From Allium sativum (Eukaryota; Streptophyta; Magnoliopsida; Asparagales; Amaryllidaceae): a stretch of DNA of 64,000 bases. Below, piece after piece: positions 9,961 through 20,106 of this stretch. Numbering within the stretch: position 1 is the stretch's first letter; each line of letters opens with the position of its first letter. The position numbers and the translations under genes were made by a program. The notes under the pieces are model-generated. The model was not told the DNA's origin. It did no database searches and saw nothing but the letters and a program-made list of their open reading frames with translations. The stretch spans positions 29,712,688 to 29,776,687 of the forward strand of contig JASFAX010000020.1 of the NCBI GenBank assembly GCA_030737875.1, in the 5' to 3' direction.

Positions 9961-12900
9961 GGAGCTACTTGAGAATGGGTTTATCAGATGAAGCATATCT
10001 GAATGGGGTGCTCCAGTAGTATTTGCAACTAAGGCGGATGGTTCGCTTCATTTGTGTGTTGACTATAGAGAGCTGAATAAATTGACTAAGAAGAATATGC
10101 ACCCGCTTCCGAGGATTGATGATTTATTTGATTAGCTTGTTGGTGCCTTGGTATTTTCTTAGTTTGACTTGGCCATGGGGTTCCATCAGTTGGGGGTGGC
10201 TGAGGACAACATAGATAAGACTGCTTTTAGAACCCCGGACGGTTTCTTTGAATGGCTAGTGATGCCTTTTGGGCTGACGAATGCACCCGCCTATTTTGCC
10301 AATCTAATGAGTACGGTGTTTCGAAAGTTCCTTAATAAAATTGTTGTAGTCTTTGTTGATGATATATTGATCTTCTCCAAAAGTGAAGAAGAGAATGCCC
10401 AACATTTGAGAAAAGTTTTGAAAACTCTCCGTGACCATCAGCTTAAGGCAAAATTCTCCAAATACCATTTTTGGAGAAAAGTGGTGAGATTTTTAGGGCA
10501 TGTGGTCTTCAAAGAAGGGATAGCTGTAGATCCTGGGAAGGTGGTTGCGGTGCAAGATTGACAAATTCCTAAAAATGCAACTGAGGTGATAAGCTTTCTT
10601 GGGTTGGCAGGTTACTATAGTAGGTTTATTAAGGACTTCGAAAAGATATCAGCCACACTCACCAGCCTAACGAAGAACTTGGCATTTTCATGGGATATAG
10701 ACTGTGACGTTGCTTTACAACGACTGAAGAGGGCTCTTACAACAGCCCCATTCTTGAACTTTCCTGATGGAAGTAAGGTGTCTACCGTTTACACTGATGC
10801 TTGTGGTACAGGGCTTAGTGCGGTTCTATTGCAAGAAGGGAAAGTAGTGTGTATGGGGGTAGACAGTTGAGAGTTCATGAAAAGAACTTCCCTTCTTGGG
10901 TTGGTAGTTTACTATAGGAAGTTCATTAAGGACTTCGCAAAGATATCATCCCTACTCACAAGGCTAACAAAGAAGAACTTGGCATTTTCATGGGATATAG
11001 ACTGTGACATTACTTTCCAACGTCTGAAGAGGGCTCTGACAATAGCCCCATTCTTGACCTGGCCTGATGGAAGTAAGGTGTTTACCATTTAAACTGATGC
11101 GTATGGTACAGGGCTTGGTGCGGTTCTAATGCAAGAAGGGAAGGTAGTGTGTATGGGTGTAGATAGTTGAATGCTCATGAAAAGAACTACCCCACCCATG
11201 ATCTAGAGCTATCTTCCACAGTATTCGCGTTAAGGACGTCGCTTCATTATTTACTTGGAGAGTATTTCGAATTATACACCGATCATAAATCTCTCAAGTA
11301 TCTGTTCTTGCAGAAAGACCTCAATTTAAGGCAACAACGATGGATGGAGTTTCTAGCTTCTTATGAATTTTAGATCGCTTATACCCATGGCAAGGGTAAT
11401 GCGAAAGCAGATGCACTATGTAGGGAGAGGATGGCCTTGAGTCCTTTGTTTGTGGAAAGAAAGAACTTGGAGTTCATATAAGGTTTTGATTTTTGACCCT
11501 CGATCAAGATTTTGCCTGATTTGTTTGCATCCTTGGTTATACGACCAACTCTTATGGACTAAATAGGAGCTTCACAACAAGGTGACCTATAGATTTTAGG
11601 CATAAAGGAAAAGCTCAAAGAGGGGAAACTTCTAGTAACCTCAATAGATATGCTATAGATGAAAAGGGGTGGTTGCGACGAGATGGAAGGTTTGTGATCC
11701 TCAAACTAGAAGCTTGATGAAGGCAATCCTAGAAGAAGCCCACCATTCTAAGATGACCATTCATCCAGGCGGTGATAAGATGTAAAGAGACATGCAGAGG
11801 ATTTTCTTTGGGTTGGGATGAAGAAAGATGTGGCCGAATTTGTTTCCCAATGTTTTGTTTGCCAGCAAAGTTAAAGCTAAGTAAGGAGCCAAGTTGATTA
11901 CTTCATCCGTTGGAGGTTCCTCAGTGGAAATGGGAGAGCGTCTCTATGGATTTCATTAATGGTTTTCCTAGATCGAATAAAGGAACACCAGTATCTGGGT
12001 TGTGGTGGATAGACTCACTAAGACCGCTCACTTTATTCTAGTTAGGAGCAAGAGGACAACATTAGGGTTAGCAACAATTTATGTTCGTTAGATAGTTCGT
12101 CTTCATGGAGTACCTTCCAACATCGTAAGCGATCGTGACTCCATCCTTACCAGTGAATTTTGGAGGAGCTTGCAAGAAGCTTTAGGTACGTAGTTGTGTT
12201 TGAGCACCGCTTATCATCCTAAGACCGACAGACAAAAGGAGAGGGTGAACAAAATTCTTGAACATCTTTTGAGGCTGTGTATCCTAAACTTCGGAGGGAC
12301 CTGGGAAGAGCATCTTCCTTTAGTAGAGTTTGCCTATAACAACAACTATTAGTTCAGCATCGTCATGGCACCCTTCGAAGCATTGTACGGTCGACCCTGT
12401 AGTTCACCAACATGTTAGTGGGAATCTACAGAATGATTATTACTTGGACCCTATATTGTTAGAGAAACGTCCCAAAAGCTTAAACTTATTCGACGGCGGA
12501 TGAAGATAGCTCAAGATAGGCAGAAATCCTATGCAAACAGGAGAAGAACCGACATCGAATTTGAGGTGGGAGACTTAGTTTTCATCAAAGTATCACCTTT
12601 GAAGAATGTGGTTCGCTTCGGATCAGTAGGGAAGTTGGCACCTAGGTTTGTGGGACCAATTCCCATAACCGAGAGGATTGGCCCAATGGCCTATAGAGTA
12701 AAGCTCCCAAAAAATGTATCTAGTGTTTATAATGTTTTTCATGTTTTCCATCTGTGGAAGTGCCTACATGACATTGCAGTAATTGTTGAACCGAGTGTGT
12801 TGGAAGAAGTCTAAGTGGAACGAGAGGCGACAGTCTGGCGAGTCCCCATCGTATTCTTGGATCAGAAGTTAAGACGCTATGTAATAAAGATATCAAGTTG

Positions 12901-12995
12901 CTAAAGATTCAATGGGGAGATAACCTAGAGGATGCGACATTGGAGACGGAAGACAAGATTCATGCTTCGTACCCTTTCCTTTTCGAGGGTATGTT
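9961..12995 (+). pseudogene. pol remnant (RT, RNase H, integrase, chromodomain) of element O
   Basis: In order: the FIR-stop-SISEWG junction (TGA at the same codon as in A1), RT with [14 protein letters not shown] (about 10350), the RT-RNase H linker present twice (10590-11185), RNase H ([19 protein letters not shown], about 11190-11300), integrase zinc finger (MTIHPGGDK) and core ([12 protein letters not shown], about 12120), the integrase C-terminal part (12500-12814, the longest open stretch) and a broken chromodomain ending in YPFLFEG (12990). Many stops and frameshifts. Clearly dead. Confidence 0.85.
10590..11185 (+). repeat. ~297-bp tandem duplication within O pol
   Basis: The stretch coding (S)FLGLAGYY...RFIKDF through TDACGTGL and MQEGKVVCMGV is repeated. 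The first copy starts near 10590 and the second near 10887, offset ~297 bp. Both copies share the same frameshift (reading [12 protein letters not shown] where intact relatives read ICFGGRQL), so duplication followed that mutation. The copies differ at about one base in ten. Confidence 0.8.
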
Positions 12996-13600
12996 CTTGA
13001 CTCCTTTTTCAAAGTTTTATTAGTGCTTGTTTCTATTGTTTGAGTATATCTTATCCATAGTATTTTTCGACCTTTAGATAGGAATCCTATGGATGTATAC
13101 ATGTGTTTGAAACATGTTATGGTTGATGGATGCAAGTGGATGTAAGTGTTTGGTAGTGGTTTCCTGTGGATGCATTTACACACATTAGGCACTAGATCGG
13201 CTCAATCTCTCTCATGCTACATATAGATGTGTGTGCATTTCCTTTTTCTTTTATGGATGGAAATGGATGTACTACCATATGGATGTTGCATTTGGATGAA
13301 TGAGTGTGCACACAAATAGAACTTACATGTTATAATAGGTTTATTTGCATACATATTGGATTCATGGCACTAACATACATTGCATTAAGGAGGCCAACTG
13401 AATCAGTAGACTGCATGATCTTTCACATTAGTGTTGGGACATATACACACACCGTTGCACATATTCGTATAAGCATTAGAAGTATTAAAGAAAAATGGAT
13501 GCCAGTGATTGTTGGATGAGTAGATGGATGATGGATGGTAGGATATGCATTCTTCTCAACTTAGATATTTCGAGGACGAAATCCCTTGAGTAGGGGAGAA
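12996..13600 (+). other. 3' untranslated region and polypurine tract, O
   Basis: No coding region. Contains GGATGCAAG-type short repeats also seen in C and (inverted) in A1/A2, a conserved stem-loop at 13388-13416, and the terminal motif TTCGAGGACGAAATCC leading to the polypurine tract AGTAGGGGAGAA (13589-13600) directly before the 3' LTR. The tract primes plus-strand synthesis. Confidence 0.7.
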
Positions 13601-13948
13601 TGTAACAGCCCAAAATTTTTACAACACTAAAAGAGGATAAATTAAATAATAATTAATTTAATATTCAGAATTAAGGAAAACGGACTGCTCCATTGCATCC
13701 GTCTCGAAATTCCATTCAGGACTGACATTTGATTTGCATAAAATAGGCAGCGTATGAATAAGCTATGAGAGTTTTAAGTTTGTATATGCTCAAAATGAAT
13801 ATGTATGCACACGTGAGTCAGATATAAGTCATAATTTTGTCCAAAACAGTTCAAATTCGAAAAATGAAAAGTGGCGGCAGATTTCCCGTTCTAGGGGGGT
13901 CGACCCACCCACAGGTGTGCCGACACCCCTAGGGCAGAGGTGGCAGTC
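13601..13948 (+). repeat. 3' LTR of O, piece 1
   Basis: Starts TGTAACAGCCC and matches the 5' LTR from 5412 onward up to GGTGGCAGTC, where A1 inserted. CAGTC (13944-13948) is the left TSD copy; the match resumes at 35056. Confidence 0.9.
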
Positions 13949-14313
13949 TGTAACACCCCACCTCCGCTAGGGTCACTCTTTCGGGGGCACTAGCTTCTGG
14001 GGGGCGTTAGAACTGGGTAAGCATGCATAATGATATATCAAGGCAGAACAAGAACATAAATGTATATATGTAAAAAAGAGTAAGTGGGAATAAAACAGCG
14101 GAATATCTCAAACCATCTCAAAAAAAGTCTAGTACATCATAAAGTCATCTGCCAAAATAAACATGTCTAGTACATCATAAACAGAAATACTGAAATACAT
14201 AGTGCTATCCCCAAAATAAAGAGGATAAACCATAGCGAACTCAATGTCCCGACATACATGAGCTATCCAGCAAACAAGCAAGCGATCCAAGCTAAGCACC
14301 ACTATTCCCTCCC

Positions 14314-14384
14314 TGAGAACCTGGGGGGGGGGGGGGGGAACGGAAGAAAAGAAGCGAAAGAAAACAGGTCAGTCAAAAAGACTG
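14314..14384 (-). promoter_or_regulatory. Hairpin, poly(C) tract and acceptor-like AG, A1 3' LTR
   Basis: On the minus strand: CAGTC/GACTG hairpin (14384-14370), a pyrimidine stretch, 16 consecutive C (14338-14323), then AG|GTTCTCAGGG. The other A1 LTR has 13 C (22452-22440) and the A2 LTRs have 13 and 12. The stem is CAGTC/GACTG here but CAGAC/GTCTG in C and E, a compensatory base-pair swap. Confidence 0.5.
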
Positions 14385-15140
14385 GTAAGCCCTACTACGA
14401 TCAGTCTATAAACTAATAAAGTTAACATCATGATGGAAACTGAGATGAACATACTGGCAATAGATAAAGGTGTCATCACATAAAGAAGATTAAGCTTTGC
14501 ACCACAGTGTACTAGCAAACTAACATAACCGGTATTGATTCCTCAGCACAACCTTTGGCCCAATAACATGAGGTGACCTTAATACAAGGTCCAGCCCAAC
14601 GGTCTAGTCGATCGGCTCCCTATAAACCTTACACGTCAAGTGTTGGTGTCCATACGGCCCACATATGGTTGTAGTCAGACTGTGTTGGGTCCACCTTCGG
14701 GTGTATCAAGCCCTCGGGTGTCAACCCCAGACACCTAAGCAATAATGCACAGTCTAAACCTACTGTTACCCGTGCCTCGAGTTTGTCCAACACCGGACTA
14801 CGTGCACGTCCGTAGCCCGCCTGGACCCGCACCGCTGTACCACTCAGCCGTCGCTTTGGTCGCTTACATCAGTCCAGTAATCATGCCCCGCCCTAGCCCA
14901 GCCTCTAGGGTTGTGAATGATACCAAACTGGGATTACTGCTGGAACAGACCACGTTGCTAGGGTTTTCTAAGAGGGTTAAGTGTGGTTTAACCCCTCACT
15001 AATCATGGATTAAATTAGTTAAGTGTAACCAACAGTTCACCACTTAACCCCATTTAATCCCTCGTATCCCCAAAATTGGTATTAGTGGGCCATGACTTAA
15101 CCCTAATCATGAGGCATTAATTAATTTAATTGTGCCTTAA

Positions 15141-15334
15141 CCTCTCACATTAGACTTTGTTGCGGTTACTAGTTAAGCCGGGCGGGTCCGGGTAGCTTTA
15201 CACCACAACTTGGTCTAACCTCGGGTCCAAGGTACACATGACCAACTTCTCACATTGGGTCCTATTGTTTGTAGCAACTAGTTAAGCCGGTCGGTTCCGG
15301 GTAGGTTTACGCTACAAACTCAACCCAACCTCCA
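15141..15334 (-). promoter_or_regulatory. Tandem conserved RNA hairpins, A1 3' LTR
   Basis: On the minus strand, unit 15334-15246 has arms GGGTTGAGTTTGTAGC and GCTACAAACAATAGGACCC; unit 15228-15141 has arms TTAGACCAAGTTGTGG and CCGCAACAAAGTCTAA. Both carry the apical ACCCGGACCCGCC-like block. The equivalent pairs are at 23261-23452 in the A1 5' LTR, and at 25933-26125 and 33037-33231 in A2. Confidence 0.75.
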
Positions 15335-15639
15335 GTTGGCCACACTTATGTTTTCTAAGTGTCATGTCCACTTTATTTTCAAAACATAATTACAAGTTTA
15401 ACAAATACTTGGGTAGACCTAACTTAATAGGTAAATTCCCAAGGGGTAGACCTAACTTAATAGGTAAATTCCCAATCTCATATTTTCATGTATTTTATGT
15501 TTTACCCCAAACCCTCCCAACGTCATTCTATCGCTTACATATTCGTCATAACGCATAAAGGATAGAAAGAGGGAACTTGGCACAACATACATGATAAATC
15601 TTACATATCATAATATACATGCATAACGTGTTGGACTTG

Positions 15640-15950
15640 CATAACTCAGCATAGTGAACTTGCATAAACATGCATAACTTGTTAAACTTGCAAATCATGG
15701 CATAGTGAACTTGCATAAACATGCATAACTTGTTAAACTTGCAAATCATGGCATAGTGAACTTGCATAAACATGCATAACTTGTTAAACTTGCAAATCAT
15801 GGCATAGTGAACTTGCATAAACATGCATAACTTATCAAACATGTGTAACATAGCATAGTGAACTCACATAAGCATGCATAACTTATTAAACATGCATAAC
15901 ATAGCATAGTGAACTCGCATAAGCATGCATAACTTATTAAACATGCATAA
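15640..15950 (-). repeat. ~57-bp tandem repeats of the ATGCAAGTT type
   Basis: Five to six units read, on the plus strand, CATAACTTGTTAAACTTGC followed by AAATCATGGCATAGTGAAC and TTGCATAAACATG. The middle three units are near-identical. The same array is at 23740-24065 in the other LTR and, more diverged, in A2 (26400-26820). They create a spurious repetitive ORF. On the element's own strand the core is ATGCAAGTT, which also recurs in C and E. Confidence 0.85.
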
Positions 15951-16331
15951 ATCCCAACTTTCATCACATATTAACTTTAGAGTTTCTAAAATGAAGGTAA
16001 GAGGGCTTACAAATATTATGAAGACACAAATCTACTAATAAAGATTGAGAAGCCCTTTATGCAAGCATATAAAAACCCAAAACAAAGCTCCAATTAACAA
16101 AAATCCCAAAAACTCTAGCTTAGCAAATAAAGCTTGCAACTTGATGATGTATGCAAGCTAATGATCATACATACAACTTAAAAATGCTTGTATGAACATC
16201 AAAATCTTCATAGGAATGATTTTTGAAGAGGGTGGAGGCTAGGGTTTTTAGGTGGAGGCCATTTGAGAATTCAATTTGACATAGTTTGGTTGCTAGAATG
16301 AATAATGAGTGATTTAGGGTTGGTTAGGGTC

Positions 16332-16342
16332 TTATTTATAGA
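16332..16342 (-). promoter_or_regulatory. TATA box of A1 3' LTR
   Basis: TCTATAAATAA on the minus strand lies ~485 bp into the LTR, between the GTCGAC cluster and the leader. Equivalent sites: near 24451 (A1 5' LTR), 27184 and 34288 (A2). Confidence 0.6.
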
Positions 16343-16479
16343 TTAGGCTAGTGATTTAGACCATAGGATTAACCCTAGGTTGAATTAGGTCCATCAAATT
16401 TCGGAATTCTCCAGAACCAAGCCACACAACCAAGCCCAAATCAAAAATGGTGCGCCAGGCAAAACTGCCCGGCCACCCC

Positions 16480-16550
16480 GTGTCGACAGGGCTGTCGACA
16501 GGGCAGTCGACACCCTTAGACCCTTGTCGACATGCCTGTCGACATGGGGG
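16480..16550 (-). promoter_or_regulatory. Cluster of GTCGAC palindromes upstream of TATA
   Basis: Five GTCGAC hexamers, most as TGTCGACA, fall within ~70 bp, interleaved with GGG/CCC runs. The cluster is kept in A2 (27330-27400, 34437-34500) and, diverged, in O (5697-5815). The location 280-340 bp into the LTR and just upstream of TATA suggests a U3 regulatory or binding region. No factor is identified. Confidence 0.5.
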
Positions 16551-16824
16551 TCTTGGCGGGAGTTTTCCCGCCTGACGCCAGTTAGCCCTAATCCTTGTTT
16601 TTAATTTAAAATTTAAATCTGTTTTTAACATGGAAATTTCTGAAAACTTCGTTGGGCCTTAATCGGGTCATACGGACTCCGATTTTCGAAAACTCGGACT
16701 CTATTTCGCGTATTTTTCCGAGACGAACGCAATGGCATAGCCCGTTTCCCTTGATTCTGATTTTAGAATTAAATTCTGCCTCGATTTATGTTATAACAGG
16801 TTATTGAAAATACGGGTTGTTACA

Positions 16825-17370
16825 TTCTCCCCTCCTTAAAGGATTTCGTCCCCGAAATCTTCAAGTTAGGAAGAACGTGTCCTACCATCCAATCATCCAT
16901 CTACTCAAAGCATCATCCACGAGCAATCATTGTCCTTAAAAGATTCTAAATGCTGTATGAACATATGCAAAAGTGTGTGTATATGTACTTATCTAATGCA
17001 AAGATCAATGCAAAATATGTTAGTGAAATGTATCCATATGTATGCAAATCCCTAACATAATGTATAATATCTACATGCGTGCTCAATCATACATCCATAT
17101 GCAACATCCATGTGATTGCATACAAATTTCATCCAAGAATAAGCATAAACACTCATGCACATGCAATATGAGGAGTGTGTGAGCCGATCTAGTGCCTAAC
17201 GTGTATCATGCATCCACGAGTAACCACTTGCAAACACTTGCAACCACTTGCAACCATCAAACATAACATGTCTCAAACACATATTTCATCCAAAGGGTTT
17301 CTACCTAAGGTTCTCATGACAAGATTAGCACGATAACTAGATAAACATGGATAGCAAAGAGAAAGATATG
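16825..17370 (-). other. Polypurine tract and 3' untranslated region, A1
   Basis: Next to the 3' LTR, the minus strand reads TTTAAGGAGGGGAGAA (PPT), preceded by TTCGGGGACGAAATCC. The rest, to the pol stop, is non-coding with CTTGCAACCA short repeats (17230-17265). The conserved 3' stem-loop found in O, C and A2 is missing here; the region where it should lie (about 17005) is shortened. Confidence 0.75.
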
Positions 17371-20106
17371 CTAACAAAGGAAAGAGATTGAGAGTGTACC
17401 CTCAAAAAGGAATGGATAAAGCCCACGCATCTTCTCCTCGGTTTCCCAAGTTGCGTCTTCTTCGGCTTCACCCCATTGAACCTTCACCAACTTGACCTCT
17501 TGATTCCTTAGCTTCTTGGTCTCCATCCCCAAGATACGAATCGGAGCTCTCCTCAAAGTTGCCTCTTTCTCTACTTCCACGTCTTCAAGAATGCTAGGTT
17601 CAACCACCTCAGCGGACTCATGTAGGCACTTTCGGAGATGCGAGACATGAAAGACATTATGCACTCCGGACAGCTTCTCGGGCAATTGCACTTTATAAGC
17701 CACCTTCCCAATTCTCTCTATGATAGGGAAGGGTCCAACAAATCTCGGTGCTAACTTCCCAACAGCTCCAAATCGGACCACATTCCGCAAAGGAGAAACC
17801 TTTACGAAAACCATATCCCCAACATCAAACTCCAAATCGGATCTTCGCTTATCAGCATAGGATTTCTGTCGGTCTTGGGCCGCTTTCATTCGTCTCCGAA
17901 TCAACTCGATCTTCTCGGACGTATCTCTGATCATATCAGGCCCAAGTATAAGCTTCTCTGTAGTCTCCCACCAACATGTAGGCGACTTGCACGGCCTCCC
18001 ATATAACGCTTCAAATGGTGCCATCCCTATGCTTGCCTGATAACTGTTATTATATGCAAACTCAACAAGAGGTAGGTGGTCTTCCCAAGTACCACCAAAG
18101 TCCAGAATACAAAGCCTCAATAGATCCTCGAGTACCCTATTCACCCTTTCGGTTTGGCCGTCCGTCCGTGGGTGATAAGCAGTACTCAGATTCAACCTCG
18201 TGCCCATAGCCTCTTGCAAGCTATTCCAGAATTGACTTGTAAAGATTGGGTCATGGTCACTGACAATACTAGAAGGGACTCCATGAAGTCTCACAATCTC
18301 ACGAAGATATACAGACGCTAGCCAAGATGCGGTCCTCTTGCTCTTTACTGGAATAAAATGAGCACTCTTCGTAAGTCTATCTACAATAACCCAAATGCTC
18401 GTATTCCCTTTCCTTGACCTTGGAAGCCCATCAATAAAGTCCATGGAGATACTCTCCCACTTCCAAAGTGGAACATCTAGAGGATGCAATAGCCCACCGG
18501 ACTTCCTTGACTCGGCCTTAACTTGCTGGCAAACGATACATCTAGAGACAAACTCTGCCACATCCTTCTTCATCCCAGGCCAAAAGAAAATACGTTTCAT
18601 ATCTTTATACGTCTTATCACCGCCTGGATGTATAGTCAACTTAGAGCGATGCGCTTCCTCCAGAACTTTTCTTACTAAATCTTCTACCATGGGAACACAT
18701 AACCTTCCATCTCTCCTCAGCCAACCCTTGTCATCAACAGAATATCGAGCGAGGTGGCTAGACGTCTCTCCTCGAGTCAGCTTATCCATAATCTCCACTA
18801 TGTGAGGGTCTTTTCTCTGTGAAGCCCCAACTTGATCAAGAAGGGTAGGCCTGAGTTCCAGAGATGCTAAAGAACCGGTCATCGACTCCATCGCCAAAGA
18901 GAAATCAAAGGTTGCCACATACTCTAAATTCTTCATCTCAACGAATAGAGGACTTAGGGTCAACCTTCTTCTACTCAATGCATCAGCCACCACATTCCCC
19001 TTGCCAGGGGTATAAGCTATTTCAAAATCATAGGACGCCAAGAATTCCATCCATCTTTGCTGCCTCAGATTCAGATCCTTCTGAGAAAAGAGATACTTCA
19101 AAGACTTGTGATCGGTATAAAGCTCAAATCTTTCTCCCAGAAGATAATGGCGCCATGCCTTGAGTGCATATACTATTGCTGCCAACTCTAAGTCATGAGT
19201 GGGATAATTCTTCTCATGCACTTTGAGTTGTCTACCGCCAAAACATATGACTCTGCCTTCTTGCATCAGAACAGCTCCCAACCCCGTGCCACACGCATCG
19301 GTGTATACTGTAAATAATTTCCCTCCATCAGGAAAAGCTAGAACGGGTGCTGATGTGAGAGCTCTCTTGAGCTTCTGAAAAGCAAGCTCGCACTCTAAGC
19401 TCCAAGCAAAAACTGAATTCTTCTTCGTCAATTTAGTGAGAGGAGCTGAAATCTTCGCGAAGTCCTTGATGAACTTCCGGTAAAAACCCGCAAGACCTAG
19501 AAAACTTATCACCTCGGTTGCATTCCTTGGAGTCTTCCAATCCTGAACTGCAACCACCTTAGCGGGATCCACCGCTAAGCCTTGCTTGGATACGATATGC
19601 CCAAGGAATCTAACTTCCCTTCTCCAAAAGTGACATTTGGAGAACTTGGCCTTTAACTGATGCGCTCTAAGCGTATCCATCACCTCTACAAGATGCCTCG
19701 CGTGCTCTTCTTCATCCTTGGAGAAGATCAGAATATCATCCACAAAGACCACGACAAACTTGTTCAAGAACTCTCGAAACACCCTACTCATCAAGTCCAC
19801 GAAATACGCGAGTGCATTCGTCAAACCGAACGGCATAACAAGCCATTCAAAGAATCCATCTGGAGTTCTGAATGCAGTCTTGTCTATACTATCTTCAGCC
19901 ACTCTGAGCTGATGAAATCCAGTAGCAAGATCAAGCTGAGAGAAAACAGAAGCACCGACAAGCTGGTCAAAGAGATCATCGATCCTCGGTAACGGGTGTC
20001 TGTTCTTTTTAGTCAGCTTATTCAACTCTCGATAGTCCACACAAAGTCGAAGAGAACCATCTGCCTTAGTAGCAAACACCACAGGTGCTCCCCATTCGGA
20101 TATACT
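17371..20106 (-). CDS. pol: pol polyprotein of A1: RT, RNase H, integrase, chromodomain
   Basis: Open from just after the gag-protease TGA (20107-20109) to the stop at 17371-17373, about 911 codons. Numbering from the GTG codon at 20082: RT with FVDD at about 113-116; RNase H with D262, E299, D324 and D367; integrase zinc finger H478, H485, C515, C518 and catalytic D548, D609, E645; chromodomain about 835-897 ending YPFLFEG. These are the key residues expected of an active Ty3/gypsy chromovirus: RT/RNase H copy element RNA to DNA, integrase inserts it, and the chromodomain is thought to steer insertion to modified chromatin. There is no ATG at the start; expression would be as a fusion with gag and would need readthrough of the TGA, or the TGA is a mutation. 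Otherwise no lesion is visible. Confidence 0.93.
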   Translation of the reverse strand, partial: SISEWGAPVVFATKADGSLRLCVDYRELNKLTKKNRHPLPRIDDLFDQLVGASVFSQLDLATGFHQLRVAEDSIDKTAFRTPDGFFEWLVMPFGLTNALAYFVDLMSRVFREFLNKFVVVFVDDILIFSKDEEEHARHLVEVMDTLRAHQLKAKFSKCHFWRREVRFLGHIVSKQGLAVDPAKVVAVQDWKTPRNATEVISFLGLAGFYRKFIKDFAKISAPLTKLTKKNSVFAWSLECELAFQKLKRALTSAPVLAFPDGGKLFTVYTDACGTGLGAVLMQEGRVICFGGRQLKVHEKNYPTHDLELAAIVYALKAWRHYLLGERFELYTDHKSLKYLFSQKDLNLRQQRWMEFLASYDFEIAYTPGKGNVVADALSRRRLTLSPLFVEMKNLEYVATFDFSLAMESMTGSLASLELRPTLLDQVGASQRKDPHIVEIMDKLTRGETSSHLARYSVDDKGWLRRDGRLCVPMVEDLVRKVLEEAHRSKLTIHPGGDKTYKDMKRIFFWPGMKKDVAEFVSRCIVCQQVKAESRKSGGLLHPLDVPLWKWESISMDFIDGLPRSRKGNTSIWVIVDRLTKSAHFIPVKSKRTASWLASVYLREIVRLHGVPSSIVSDHDPIFTSQFWNSLQEAMGTRLNLSTAYHPRTDGQTERVNRVLEDLLRLCILDFGGTWEDHLPLVEFAYNNSYQASIGMAPFEALYGRPCKSPTCWWETTEKLILGPDMIRDTSEKIELIRRRMKAAQDRQKSYADKRRSDLEFDVGDMVFVKVSPLRNVVRFGAVGKLAPRFVGPFPIIERIGKVAYKVQLPEKLSGVHNVFHVSHLRKCLHESAEVVEPSILEDVEVEKEATLRRAPIRILGMETKKLRNQEVKLVKVQWGEAEEDATWETEEKMRGLYPFLFEGTLSISFLC

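Larger units (their letters stand above)
13949..16824 (-). repeat. 3' LTR of A1
   Basis: 2876 bp, orientation minus. From its own 5' end (16824): the block CGAAATAGAGTCCGAG, a GTCGAC palindrome cluster (about 16480-16550), TATA (16332-16342), donor-like GT (16010), the ATGCAAGTT-type array, tandem hairpins (15334-15141), the small hairpin, C-tract and acceptor-like AG (14384-14314), then the end. No genes inside. Confidence 0.9.

Noticed and set aside
15546..15851. Repetitive reading frame (KLCMFMQVHYAMICKFN units) in the A1 LTR
   Set aside because: It is a translation of the 57-bp non-coding tandem repeat inside the LTR; the same frame in the other LTR (23665-23970) varies with repeat changes and lacks any domain.
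16832..17370. Possible CRISPR-like or satellite array from CTTGCAACCA repeats
   Set aside because: Only three 10-bp copies in a retrotransposon 3' region; no spacer structure, and this is a plant genome.
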